64,000 nucleotides of DNA from contig NZ_JAEPWM010000007.1 in the NCBI RefSeq assembly GCF_016654015.1, positions 186,001-250,000 of the forward strand, given 5' to 3'. The stretch is from Ramlibacter ginsenosidimutans (lineage in GTDB: Bacteria; Pseudomonadota; Gammaproteobacteria; Burkholderiales; Burkholderiaceae_C). Every line of letters begins with the position of its first letter. Position 1 is the first letter of the stretch. Both the position numbers and the translations under genes were made by a program. Positions 48,074 to 57,137 of the stretch are shown here, piece after piece. Under the pieces are notes generated by a model that saw nothing but the letters and a program-made list of their open reading frames with translations, was not told where the DNA came from and searched no databases.

Positions 48074-48711
48074 GTTCTTCTCCTCGGGGCGAGGCGGCCA
48101 TGATCGTCGCGTGCGGGGGTGGCGTCAATGCGGCGGGTGGACGCAGGGGACGGAGGGAACGGCGAGTTTGCTGGGGTTCGTCTTCGACTCACCGCCAGCC
48201 TACGAAGGCGAAGACGATCGATACGGGCCGGAGTCCGTAGGCTTGTGGTGAGCGACAGCGAACCCCAGCGATCGCGCGACGAACACAGCGACGCTGCGGT
48301 GCGTACGCTGGCGGTGAGCGCGCGAAGCGCCGAACCTCACTTCGCCAACGGCGGCATCAATGTCGGCGGCAGCTACATCCGCGCGGCCATCGCCAAGCCC
48401 CTGATCAAACCGGGCGAGCGGACACCCGACGCTGCGGGATCTCGTCAGAGATCGGCTTCAGCGCGTCCTGCGCGAGGGTGCTGGTCTATGCGGTGGCCGA
48501 CCACGAGTGCGTGGCGGCCAGCGCGGGGACGGCGCACCCAGCGCCGAACCTGTTTCGTTCATGCGTGCCTCTTCGGGGCGGGCGACAGGTGCGTTCGGTA
48601 TTGAGTTGTAGCGTCACCGCGCAGACTCTGGCCTTGGGTCGATGCGCGCAGTCCACCGCTGCCTCACAGCGCGCGAGCTGGTCCACAACCTAGCAGGCGT
48701 GACCACGCGAG
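48074..48711. other. Gene-poor junction with REPs and a possible decayed gene
   Basis: This 638-base gap separates the amidase from the low-GC SIR2-HerA genes. It has REP units (listed separately) and, at 48302-48339, a partial REP. From about 48335 on the plus strand a coding-like stretch (HFANGGINVGGSYIRAAIAKP) seems to continue only after frame changes (LRDLVRDRLQRVLREG; ARVLVYAVADHE), which suggests a decayed gene. I cannot name its family. Confidence 0.4.
48171..48269. repeat. Dispersed inverted REP pair
   Basis: Inverted unit at 48171-48203 (CTGGGGTTCG... ACCGCCAGCCTAC) and forward unit at 48237-48269 (GTAGGCTTGTGGTGAGC... GAACCCCAGC). Both share the ends of the REPs beside the RAYT gene, with diverged loops. 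The arrangement is a BIME-like inverted pair. Confidence 0.75.
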
Positions 48712-50571
48712 CTAAGCAGACACGGGCGCCACCGGCACGACGTCCAAGAAGCTGCGTGTTTCGCTCTGCGGCCGATATTGTTCGTCCAGGGGGCTAACCA
48801 CGAGCTTTATAGGCATCTGGCTTGCCACACCACTAAAAACGCACGTTCCTGTCGGCAGCGTCGGTATCGATTCTTCCGTTATCCGATCGATGTAAGAGAC
48901 CGAACTTGCAATCGATCGCAAATCTGCCTCATTGATCAACCGATGTATGAAGTAGTTGTGAGCCTGGGAAATGATAGTAGGGGAGATGTCAAACGGCCGC
49001 TGGCTCGAAATGGTTAGGAAGACTCCGAACTTCCGCCCTTCCTTGATGATCTCCTCGAACGTCTCGAGGCGGTAATCCTTCCAGCTCTCAGCCTCTCGTG
49101 AAGACTCATGCGACAGTATGTTGTGCGCTTCGTCGATGATGACCGTGAGAGTCTTGTTGTCACCGTGAAGCTTATGTTCAGCGTAGAACCTCTTGCATAA
49201 CAGCAGCGGAACCGTCTTCTTCATCTCAATACTCGTGTCGCTTAGATCCACCACCACGACGTTACGCTTCCAAAATTCCGCCGAACTCAGATCGAATATC
49301 CGGTCTATGTCGCGCCTCTTCGACTTCAATCGATTGATGACGGGGGCGATGTGATCGTTCTGGGCGCGATTCGTGAGTACATCACCGATAAGTTGCACAT
49401 ACAGGAAAACGATCAACGCCGAAATCAAGCTTTGCGGCACCGCGATGTTCGCAATGCTGGCGTAAGCTTTTGTCTGCGGGATCCGATCCGGCTTCTGGGA
49501 AAGGAAGTGCCCTCCTTGCCTCAGCAAGAACCCTTGCGCCTGGTTGTGCCATTCGAGATCACTGTCTGTATCGATAGACGATTCAGTGGATTGCGTGCAC
49601 TCTAAGAGAATGTCCTTGAGATAGTCTAAGATCAGATGCGCCCGTATCTTGTCGCTCATTTTGAGAGCTTCGGTTATTCTGGCTCGCAAGATATTCCCCA
49701 GGTATCCGCTAGGATCCCCGTTCTCTGCTCCGAGAACCACCCGATAAAGGCGGACAGCCCGCTTCAGAAACGGCTTCTGCGTGCGATCGGTTGCATCTGT
49801 GAGGATGGAAAGCACTTCCAAATCGAGTAACGACTCCGCGTCCAGTGGCAAACGATCACCGTTATCGTTCCGCGTGGAGACAGAGTAGACATACTTCTCG
49901 CTTGTGAGACAGTTGGGGCGCACGTACTCGCCGTTGAAGTCGATCAGGAGAAAGCGCGTATTTTCCCTGAACGCCGCTTCATTCCGAACTCGAAGTGAGT
50001 CCAAGAATGCCTTATACAAGGACGCCAGTGTGTTTGTCTTACCGCTCCCGGTGTTGCCGAAGATGGCGATATGACCATTGAATAACTTGTCGATCGGCAG
50101 ATCAATGTCGAACTCGTCTCCGTACAGTTTGGCGACTCTTACGGCCGGAGCTCCCGCGGGAGCAAGGTTGTGGATCAACAAGATGGTCTCTCGTGTCACC
50201 AAGTATGCCTCGTTGCCTATCAAAGGCAGTTCCTTTGTTCCCCCGCTGAATGCTCCGCGTTCATCGACATATCCAGACAACGAAACTGTAAGCACACGGC
50301 GGTTCTTGTTTACGGCCTGAAGCTTTGTCGATTCCGCCGCTGGAGGATCTTCTTCAATCCGCTCACCCTCCACCCGACCGATGATGCTCAGAAAGCCCTT
50401 ACGAATCTCCACAAAACTATTGACAGAGATGTTCCGTAGGATGTCGCCGTCTAGAAACATATCCGACAAGTTCTTGTTCTTATCTACGAGCACAAAGATG
50501 CGCCTTCCCTCCACGGCGCACACCTCTCCTACGCGAAGCACGGCATCCTTCGTCAGCTGATTCAGTTCCAT
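48712..50571 (-). CDS. herA: HerA/FtsK-type ATPase of a SIR2-HerA defence system
   Basis: A 619-residue ATPase. Residues 1 to about 115 look like a HAS-barrel; Walker A is GNTGSGKTN (172-180), a LIDFNGEYV strand follows, Walker B is LTVIIDEAHN and a late motif reads FLTISSQRPFDISPTIISQAHN, both typical of HerA. HerA proteins form hexameric motor rings. The start overlaps the SIR2 gene by 10 bases. In SIR2-HerA (Nezha-type) systems the two proteins assemble into a large complex that degrades NAD or DNA on phage infection; this is family knowledge. Base composition is much less GC-rich than the flanks, a sign of transfer. Confidence 0.88.
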   Translation of the reverse strand: MELNQLTKDAVLRVGEVCAVEGRRIFVLVDKNKNLSDMFLDGDILRNISVNSFVEIRKGFLSIIGRVEGERIEEDPPAAESTKLQAVNKNRRVLTVSLSGYVDERGAFSGGTKELPLIGNEAYLVTRETILLIHNLAPAGAPAVRVAKLYGDEFDIDLPIDKLFNGHIAIFGNTGSGKTNTLASLYKAFLDSLRVRNEAAFRENTRFLLIDFNGEYVRPNCLTSEKYVYSVSTRNDNGDRLPLDAESLLDLEVLSILTDATDRTQKPFLKRAVRLYRVVLGAENGDPSGYLGNILRARITEALKMSDKIRAHLILDYLKDILLECTQSTESSIDTDSDLEWHNQAQGFLLRQGGHFLSQKPDRIPQTKAYASIANIAVPQSLISALIVFLYVQLIGDVLTNRAQNDHIAPVINRLKSKRRDIDRIFDLSSAEFWKRNVVVVDLSDTSIEMKKTVPLLLCKRFYAEHKLHGDNKTLTVIIDEAHNILSHESSREAESWKDYRLETFEEIIKEGRKFGVFLTISSQRPFDISPTIISQAHNYFIHRLINEADLRSIASSVSYIDRITEESIPTLPTGTCVFSGVASQMPIKLVVSPLDEQYRPQSETRSFLDVVPVAPVSA

Positions 50572-51605
50572 GAGTGGGATCCCCGTTGCAGGACACGTGA
50601 AAGAGCGGAATTGAACTCCTTCAGACCGAACTGCGCATCCTTCTCAGGATGAACAACGTCCACATTGTTGAACTGTTCGAACATTTTCATGAACCCTTCC
50701 GCGGCGCCTGTGTCATACGAGAAGATCATCAGGCGCAGCGTAGGATTCTTGAGTGCTCGCATGGTGATGTCCCGAATGTGCTCGTCCCCGAACGAGAAGC
50801 CGAATGCTAGAAGCGAGGTGTTTTCTCTGTCGAGTTCGTTGTTATAGATTCGGAGCAGATCGTAATAGGTGCGATCCATCAACGTCGTCTTAAATTTTGC
50901 CGCTTGGGGAAGAACGACTGCATATCGATCCAAGCGCTTGCGGATGGCTTCTGCGGGTGCCGTCGCAGGCAGGGGTTCCAGCTTCTCTACCCTGTAGATA
51001 ACGTGGTCACCATCTTTCGCCCACGAAACGGATCCGTGCAGCTTTATCAGGTTGATGGCAGGAACTTCAACTCTGTAGTTGAACAGGTTGCCGGTGTTGA
51101 AAGTGCTGTTGAAGAAGGCTCGCGTGGAAAAGGTCATGCGCCCATCGAGAGCAGCAGATCTCGAGAAGCCATCGTTTAGGCGAAGCACGGGATTGTTAAT
51201 GCATGCCTGCTCGACGAGGAGATCGTAGTTTGTCGAGAAGATGCTCGCCTGTTTCGGAAGAAGTGTCGTCTTTCTCTCGGCTAGTAGAGTGCCGAGTTGA
51301 CCGATCAAGGCGGTGTACTCAGACACCAAGTCGGTCAGCGCGTCGTTGAGGGACCCGGCCACCATCAGGTTGGTGGGGGCTTGGATACTGTTCAGAAGTT
51401 TGATTGATAAGGCATCCGCGTCAGCCTCCTTACCATTCACGATAAGCGCATTGATCTGAGACTCAATGTCTCCTCCCACCGGAATCACCGGTGCTGACGC
51501 GCCAGAGCCGATCAGGAGGTTGAGGTTGCCTGATTCGATCGTCCGGAGTAGAACTTTGCGAAAGTCTTCGTTCGATAGAGCGTGAATTGGAAGGTACCGT
51601 GCCAT
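50562..51605 (-). CDS. SIR2-family NAD-hydrolase-like protein of a SIR2-HerA defence system
   Basis: A 347-residue SIR2-like protein. The Rossmann motif is LLIGSGAS (30-37), the NAD-site motif STNYD has N126 and D128, the catalytic His is likely H190 in IKLHGS, and AFGFSFGDEHI is at 267-277, where SIR2_2 proteins have GFSFxDxHI. It has no zinc-finger module like that of deacetylase sirtuins. Defence SIR2 proteins deplete NAD during infection. It precedes and overlaps the HerA gene, a coupled two-gene unit with low GC. The start ATG at 51605 lies 11 bases after the end of the NERD helicase gene. Confidence 0.88.
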   Translation of the reverse strand: MARYLPIHALSNEDFRKVLLRTIESGNLNLLIGSGASAPVIPVGGDIESQINALIVNGKEADADALSIKLLNSIQAPTNLMVAGSLNDALTDLVSEYTALIGQLGTLLAERKTTLLPKQASIFSTNYDLLVEQACINNPVLRLNDGFSRSAALDGRMTFSTRAFFNSTFNTGNLFNYRVEVPAINLIKLHGSVSWAKDGDHVIYRVEKLEPLPATAPAEAIRKRLDRYAVVLPQAAKFKTTLMDRTYYDLLRIYNNELDRENTSLLAFGFSFGDEHIRDITMRALKNPTLRLMIFSYDTGAAEGFMKMFEQFNNVDVVHPEKDAQFGLKEFNSALSRVLQRGSHSWN

Positions 51606-51616
51606 TCGCTCCCCCT

Positions 51617-53425
51617 TTAACAGATTTCCAGCGCCTCGCCGAATGAACCTTCCCCACTAACCGTCACCACCAACCTCTGCGTCGCCCTCGTCGCCGCCAC
51701 ATAAAACAACCTCGCCTCATCCCCCACCTCTTCGCCCTCCTCCGGCATCTGCCCCACGCCGGGCACCGCGACGACGGGGAACTCCAGCCCCTTGCTCGCA
51801 TGCATCGTCATCACCTTGATGCTGTTCGCCAGCGGCGCGAAGTCACCCGAGCGCTCTCGCACCTGATGCGGCAACCCGCGCGCGCGCAACACGTCCGCGC
51901 ACGCGAACATCACGGAGTGCCGGCGACACAGGATGGCCATGTCGCCCCACGCATGTCCTTCCTGGTGGGCGGCCGATAACAGGTCGGCGATCTTGAGTGC
52001 TTCGTCGCGCAGGCTGGGCAGGCGCACGATCAGCGGCTCGAGTCCTTCGCGGCCGCAGCTCACGGGCTGCACCAGTGGCGTCCCGTCCTCGTCCTGCGCG
52101 TCGGGCTGCAGGAATTCGGCGGCGACGAGGTTCGCTGTCTGCAGGATCTGCTTCGTGTTGCGGTAGTTGATCTTCAGGATGGTGGTGCGGCCCGCGGCCT
52201 GGATGCCCACGCTCTTGAAACTGAACTTGCGGCTCGTGCTCTTGCCGTAGATGTTCTGCGCGCTGTCGTACAGCACCAGCAGGCTGTTGGTCTCCGGGTC
52301 CACCATCTGCGTGACCAGCTTGAACCACTCGGGCCGGAAGTCGTGGCCTTCGTCGAGGAGCACGGCCTGGTACTGGCCGCTGGGGATCTGCTTGCGATCC
52401 ACCGCGCGAATGACGTTGTCCACCATGCGGTCGAAGACGTCGCCACCCTGCCCCTGTGGAATCGGCTGCGCATACGCCTTCAGCTGCTGCCGGCACCACT
52501 TGTGGAAGTTGCGCGCATGCACGCGGTCGGCCAGTCCCTTGGCCTGGAACATCGCATCGAGCTTCACCGCGAGCGGCTCGTTGTAGCAAAGCACGAGGAT
52601 CGGCTTGGGCGATGGCAGCTTCGCCAGGTGTTCGGCGCGGTAGCCCAGGATCATGGTCTTGCCCGAACCGGCCACGCCGTGGATCACGCGGTGGCCCTCG
52701 CCCAGGCTGCGCGCCAGCTGCTCCTGCTGGATGTCCATCACGCGCATGATGTCCGGCAGGTCCTCGGCGTCGTCCGCGAACAGGCCGCCCTGCTCCGGCA
52801 CGCGCACTTCGGGGAACATGATCCAGCGCACGCGATCCAGCTGCGGCAGCGACATCGCCTTGCTGCCGAAGGCGTGCGGGAACATGTCCCACAGCCGCTG
52901 CTGGAAGCTCTCGGCCTCCACGCCTTCCAGCATTTCGTCTTTGCAGATCACGAGGTGCGACGCGATGGCGTGGCCCAGGCCGGCCTGCTCGAACTGCTGG
53001 CGGGTGATGTTGGTGAAGACGACGCCGTGGCCCCACGGAAAGGCCAGCTTGCCCTGGTGCGGGCCTTCGGGCTGCACCAGTTGCGCGTCGCGCTCGAGGG
53101 CGTTGACCACCTGGATGGCGCAGTGCCGCGCCTGCGCGAGCGGGTTCTTGACGACCTTGGTCTGGCCGTCCGCGAGGATCTCCCAGTACTCGCGCGTGGC
53201 CTTGCGGATGGTGTCCAGGCGCCAGTCCTTGGTCTCCAGGATCAGCAGTCCGCGCCGGGGATGGAGGACGACGAAGTCGGGATGCGTCTGCTTCGGGCCG
53301 ACGGGCACGTCGTACCAGAGCAGGTAATCCTCATCGAGCTTGTGCTCCAGGCGCTCGGCAAGCCGGCGCTCGCCCGGGGTCATGCGCGCTGCGCACGAAC
53401 CCAGGGCCGGGATCATGGTGGCCAC
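51617..53425 (-). CDS. NERD-domain nuclease fused to UvrD/Rep-like helicase
   Basis: A 602-residue protein. The NERD region (about 15-130) has PD-(D/E)xK-like residues D50, E64 and K66 (HPDFVVL, LETKDW), so a nuclease activity is plausible. From about residue 225 there is a superfamily 1 helicase: Walker A VIHGVAGSGKTMIL, motif II VLLDEGHDF, motif IV LKINYRNTKQI, motif V VMTMHASKGLEF and motif VI FYVAATRATQRLVV. NERD helicases are found near defence and plasmid genes. It is co-directional and 11 bases from the SIR2 gene but GC-rich like the core, so it may be an older neighbour. Confidence 0.85.
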   Translation of the reverse strand: MATMIPALGSCAARMTPGERRLAERLEHKLDEDYLLWYDVPVGPKQTHPDFVVLHPRRGLLILETKDWRLDTIRKATREYWEILADGQTKVVKNPLAQARHCAIQVVNALERDAQLVQPEGPHQGKLAFPWGHGVVFTNITRQQFEQAGLGHAIASHLVICKDEMLEGVEAESFQQRLWDMFPHAFGSKAMSLPQLDRVRWIMFPEVRVPEQGGLFADDAEDLPDIMRVMDIQQEQLARSLGEGHRVIHGVAGSGKTMILGYRAEHLAKLPSPKPILVLCYNEPLAVKLDAMFQAKGLADRVHARNFHKWCRQQLKAYAQPIPQGQGGDVFDRMVDNVIRAVDRKQIPSGQYQAVLLDEGHDFRPEWFKLVTQMVDPETNSLLVLYDSAQNIYGKSTSRKFSFKSVGIQAAGRTTILKINYRNTKQILQTANLVAAEFLQPDAQDEDGTPLVQPVSCGREGLEPLIVRLPSLRDEALKIADLLSAAHQEGHAWGDMAILCRRHSVMFACADVLRARGLPHQVRERSGDFAPLANSIKVMTMHASKGLEFPVVAVPGVGQMPEEGEEVGDEARLFYVAATRATQRLVVTVSGEGSFGEALEIC

Positions 53426-53608
53426 TTTTGTTTGTTCTCCTCCCCGCGCGGATCATGGGTGATCGAACATTTGCTGACAAGCAACCAAATGGCTTACTGC
53501 CCCGCCGACCCGCGCAGCTTTACGCACTGCCCTTGACCAACTCCCTTGCACCGCCAGCGCGCGGCAGGTATGAAAGGAGAACTGCATTTGTATTGGCAGG
53601 AACTGCTC

Positions 53609-54055
53609 ATGAAATTCCTTCTCCTTGCACTGGCCCTGGTCGCTGCGCTGGCCGGTTGCGCCTACCCGGCGCCGTACGGAGTCCCGTATGGCGCGCCGTA
53701 CGCGGTCGTTCCCTCCTACGGCACCAACGGGTCCTCCGAGGGCGCGCCGAACGTGGTGCTCGCTCCGGGCTATGGTTCCGAAACGTACTCACAGGCGTAT
53801 CCCTACGGCTACGCGTATCCCTACTCGTACGCGTATGGTTATCCGTACGCGTACGGCTACCCGTACGGCTATGGCTACGGGTACGGCTGGCCCTACTGGT
53901 ACAGCGGCTGGGGGCTGGGCGTCTGGTACGGCTCAGCCTGGCACGGAGGCCACGGTGGACATGGCGGCCACGGTCACGGCGGCTCGGGTGGCCACGGGGG
54001 CGGCGGCGGCGGGCACTGGGGTGGCGGTGGCGGCCACGGCGGCGGGCACCACTGA
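53609..54055 (+). CDS. Tyr/Pro/Gly-rich lipoprotein
   Basis: A 148-residue protein. MKFLLLALALVAALAGC is a lipoprotein signal (Cys17). The middle is nearly all Tyr, Pro, Gly and Ala, with repeated PYGYAYPYSYAYGYPYAYGY-type units at residues about 68-95, then WPYWYSGWGLGVW. The last 35 residues are Gly/His-rich (GHGGHGGHGHGG and GGGHHH-like), which could bind metal. AGGA at 53597-53600 supports this start. The family is not known to me; similar Tyr-rich envelope proteins are common in Burkholderiales. Confidence 0.75.
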   Translation: MKFLLLALALVAALAGCAYPAPYGVPYGAPYAVVPSYGTNGSSEGAPNVVLAPGYGSETYSQAYPYGYAYPYSYAYGYPYAYGYPYGYGYGYGWPYWYSGWGLGVWYGSAWHGGHGGHGGHGHGGSGGHGGGGGGHWGGGGGHGGGHH

Positions 54056-54123
54056 CCCGCGCGCGCTCGCTGCAGCAGGCAAGATCCGCGGCCCGCGGCC
54101 CGCGGCCCGCGGCCCGGTTCGCG

Positions 54124-55035
54124 CTACTTGGCCTCGATCAGCTTCACCAGCGCCCAGAGCACGCGGTTCGCCGGCGTGGCGATGCCCAGCGCCTCGCCGC
54201 GGCGGACGACATAACCGTTGAGGTAATCGATCTCCGTGGGCTTGCCCCGCATCAGGTCCTGCGCGGTGGACGAGAACTGCGCGGGCATGCTCTCCACCAG
54301 CTTGCGCACGACGGCGTGCGGGTCGCCAGGGAGGCGCACGCCCTCGGCCTTCGCCACGGCCACGCATTCGTCGACCACGTCGCGCATCACGTCCCACACG
54401 CCTGCGCTGTGCACGCACTCGCCGTAGGGCTTGCGCGCGATGGCGGAGATCGCGTTGTAGGCCGAGTTGAGGACCAGCTTCATCCATAGCGCGCCGCGCA
54501 CGTCCGGCGAGAGCTCGGTCGGCACGCCGGCCGCGACCAGCGCCTGCGCGAGCACGTCGCTGCCGGGCGCGGGTTCGATGACCAGCTCGCCCCGGCCGTG
54601 GTGCTTGAGGTGGCCCGGCCCTGCCATCTCCGTGGCAACGTACACGACCGCGGCTGCGACCGCATGGCCGGGCAGCACGGCCCGCAGGCGATCTGCGTTG
54701 TCCACGCCGTTCTGCAGGCACACGAGCAGCACGCCGTCGCGCAGGAACGGCTTCAGCTGCCGGCCGGCTTCTTCCGTGTCGGCCGACTTCACGCAGAAGA
54801 GCACCACGTCGGCGCCCTGCGCCGCTTGCGCCTGCGTGTCCGCGCGCAGCTTCACCTGCTCGTCGAAGCTGCGTGCCTCCATGCGCAGACCGTCGCGGCG
54901 GATCGCCTCGACATGCGCGGGCCGCGCGATCAGCGTGACCTCGTGGCCGGCACGCGCGAGCATGCCGCCGAAGTAGCAGCCGACGGCGCCGGCGCCCATC
55001 ACGGCGACTTTCAGGGGCGAGGTGGAGACGGACAC
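54124..55035 (-). CDS. panE: 2-dehydropantoate 2-reductase
   Basis: A 303-residue ketopantoate reductase. The NADPH motif is VAVMGAGAVGCYFGGMLARAGH and the active site region includes VLFCVKSADTEEAG and the catalytic Lys in ALWMKLVLNSAYNAISA (near residue 185). A conserved C-terminal Glu/Ser region follows (PTEIDYLNGYVV). It reduces 2-dehydropantoate to pantoate for coenzyme A. Such PanE homologues are often multi-copy and some act on other 2-oxoacids, so the specificity is only probable. Confidence 0.88.
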   Translation of the reverse strand: MSVSTSPLKVAVMGAGAVGCYFGGMLARAGHEVTLIARPAHVEAIRRDGLRMEARSFDEQVKLRADTQAQAAQGADVVLFCVKSADTEEAGRQLKPFLRDGVLLVCLQNGVDNADRLRAVLPGHAVAAAVVYVATEMAGPGHLKHHGRGELVIEPAPGSDVLAQALVAAGVPTELSPDVRGALWMKLVLNSAYNAISAIARKPYGECVHSAGVWDVMRDVVDECVAVAKAEGVRLPGDPHAVVRKLVESMPAQFSSTAQDLMRGKPTEIDYLNGYVVRRGEALGIATPANRVLWALVKLIEAK

Positions 55036-55231
55036 GGAGCTTTCCTTTGGCGTGGCAGTGGAGAGCCGGCGATGCTAATCCAGCCGCACGCGCCGCGCAG
55101 GACACTGCAGCGCATCCCCCCACGAGCACGCCGCCTCGCCCGAATGGACGAAGGGGTAGCACTTAGGTGCATTGCTCACTGGCTTGCCGAGGAGCCAGCC
55201 CGTATGCTGGCCTCCCCTCGCGAGCCCTCCC

Positions 55232-56638
55232 ATGCATGCCCTTGCCGCTTCCCCCACGCGCATTGCCGACCTGCCCGGGCCGGCCGGCCTGCCCCTGATC
55301 GGCAACGCGCACCAGATCGAGCGCGCCCGTTTCCACCTGCGACTGGAGCAGTGGCGGGCCGAGTACGGCGACGCCTACCGCATGCGCATCTGGGCTCGGC
55401 GCTTCGTGGTGTTCGGCGATCCGCACCTCGCCGCGGAGGCCTTGCGCGACCGGCCCGGCACCTTCGGACGCACCGCGCGCGTGTCGCTCGCCGCCGAGGA
55501 GATGGGTTTCGGCGGCCTGTTCGCATCCAACGGCGAGAAGTGGCGGCGGCAGCGTCCCATGGTGATGGCGGCGTTCGACCCCGGGCACATCCGCCGCTAT
55601 TTCCCGGCCCTGGTGCAGGTCGCGCAGCGCCTGTCGCGGCGCTGGCAGCGCGCCGGCGATGCGCCCATCCCGCTGCAGGGCGACCTCATGCGCTACACGG
55701 TCGACGTGATCGCCGGGCTGGCCTTCGGGACGGACATCAACACGCTGGAGCACGACGGCGACGTCATCCAGCAGCACATGGACAAGATCCTGCCCATGCT
55801 GTTCCGCCGCACGCTCGCCCCGTTCGCGTACTGGCGCTGGGTGAAGCTGCCGGCGGACCGGCAGCTCGATACGCACCTCGACGCCTTCCGCGCGGCCGTG
55901 CAGGGCTTCATCGCCGCGGCGCGCGAACGCATGCGCGCCGACCCGCAGCTGCGCGAGTCGCCCACCAACCTGATCGAAGCGATGATCGCCGCGCGCGACG
56001 AGCCGGGCCAGGGGCTGCGCGACGCGGACGTCGCCGCCAACGTCGCGACCATGCTGCTCGCCGGCGAGGACACGACCGCCAACACGATCGCGTGGATGCT
56101 GCACCTGCTGTCGCGGCATCGCTGGGCGCTGGAGCGCGCCACGGCGGAAGTGCGACGCGCCCTCGGCAGCGACCGCGTGCCCACCCGGCTGGAGCAGCTC
56201 GAGCAGCTCGAATTCCTCGACGCCTGCGCGCACGAGACCATGCGCCTCAAGCCGGTCGCGCCCCTGCTGCCGCACCAGGCCGCGCGCGACACCACGCTGG
56301 CGGGCATCTCCATCCCCGCGGGGACGCTGTGCATCTTCCTCATGCGCACGGGTGCCACGGACGCGAAGCACTTCTCGCATCCCGAGGCCTTCGACCCGGA
56401 TCGCTGGCTGCGCGAGGACGCGGCCGGCACCAAGCGCATCTCCATGCCCTTCGGCGCGGGCCCGCGCATGTGCCCGGGGCGCTACCTGGCGCTGCTGGAA
56501 ATCAAGATGGCCATGGCCACGCTGCTGGGAGGCTTCGACCTGCTCTCCGTGAGTGCGGCCGACGGCGGCGAGGTGGAAGAGCGCCTGGCCTTCACGCTGA
56601 CGCCCAGCCCGCTGGAACTGCGCGTGCGCGCGCGCTGA
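55232..56638 (+). CDS. Cytochrome P450
   Basis: A 468-residue P450. It opens with a Pro-rich N-terminus (LPGPAGLPLIGNAHQIERAR) without a membrane anchor. The I-helix is MLLAGEDTTANT, the K-helix ExxR is ETMR, and the haem loop is FGAGPRMCPGR with the ligand Cys. The substrate is unknown. It diverges from panE. I chose the ATG at 55232 because the next residues match family N-termini; an in-frame TTG at 55172 would add 20 residues without a clear ribosome site. No redox partner is nearby. Confidence 0.92.
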   Translation: MHALAASPTRIADLPGPAGLPLIGNAHQIERARFHLRLEQWRAEYGDAYRMRIWARRFVVFGDPHLAAEALRDRPGTFGRTARVSLAAEEMGFGGLFASNGEKWRRQRPMVMAAFDPGHIRRYFPALVQVAQRLSRRWQRAGDAPIPLQGDLMRYTVDVIAGLAFGTDINTLEHDGDVIQQHMDKILPMLFRRTLAPFAYWRWVKLPADRQLDTHLDAFRAAVQGFIAAARERMRADPQLRESPTNLIEAMIAARDEPGQGLRDADVAANVATMLLAGEDTTANTIAWMLHLLSRHRWALERATAEVRRALGSDRVPTRLEQLEQLEFLDACAHETMRLKPVAPLLPHQAARDTTLAGISIPAGTLCIFLMRTGATDAKHFSHPEAFDPDRWLREDAAGTKRISMPFGAGPRMCPGRYLALLEIKMAMATLLGGFDLLSVSAADGGEVEERLAFTLTPSPLELRVRAR

Positions 56639-56666
56639 GTCCCGCGCCGCCTATGATCGGCGGGCG

Positions 56667-57137
56667 ATGAACTACTGGCTGATGAAATCCGAACCCGCCG
56701 AGGTCTCGGTGGACGATGCGCTGGCCGCGCCGCGTGCGACGGTGCCCTGGACGGGCGTGCGCAACTATCAGGCGCGCAACTACATGCGCGACGCGATGCG
56801 CGTGGACGACGGCGTGCTGTTCTACCACTCCAGTTGCGCGGAGCCCGGCATCGTGGGCATCGCGCGCGTGGCGTCCACCCCGTATCCGGACCCGACGCAG
56901 TTCGACCCCAGGTCGCCCTACCACGACCCCGCCTCGAAGCGCGACGAGCCGCGCTGGGTGCTGGTGGACGTGCAGGTGCTGCGCAAGACGCGCAACCTCA
57001 CCCTGCCCGAGCTGCGCGCCGACCCGCAGCTGGAAGACCTGCTCGTGCTGAAGAAGGGCAATCGCCTGTCGATCACGCCCGTGGAGCCGCGCCACTGGCG
57101 ACGCATCGTGAAGCTGCTGGATCGGCCGGCCGCATGA
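56667..57137 (+). CDS. EVE-domain protein
   Basis: A 156-residue single EVE domain. It starts MNYWLMKSEPAEVSVDDAL, has the core WTGVRNYQARNYMRDAMRVDDG and DPASKRDEPRWVLVDV, and ends in LVLKKGNRLSITPVEPRHW. EVE domains read modified bases in DNA or RNA and relate to YTH and ASCH domains; the bacterial free-standing form is of unclear role and is sometimes linked with restriction or modification. It is followed by a TauE/SafE gene with ATGA overlap. Confidence 0.93.
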   Translation: MNYWLMKSEPAEVSVDDALAAPRATVPWTGVRNYQARNYMRDAMRVDDGVLFYHSSCAEPGIVGIARVASTPYPDPTQFDPRSPYHDPASKRDEPRWVLVDVQVLRKTRNLTLPELRADPQLEDLLVLKKGNRLSITPVEPRHWRRIVKLLDRPAA

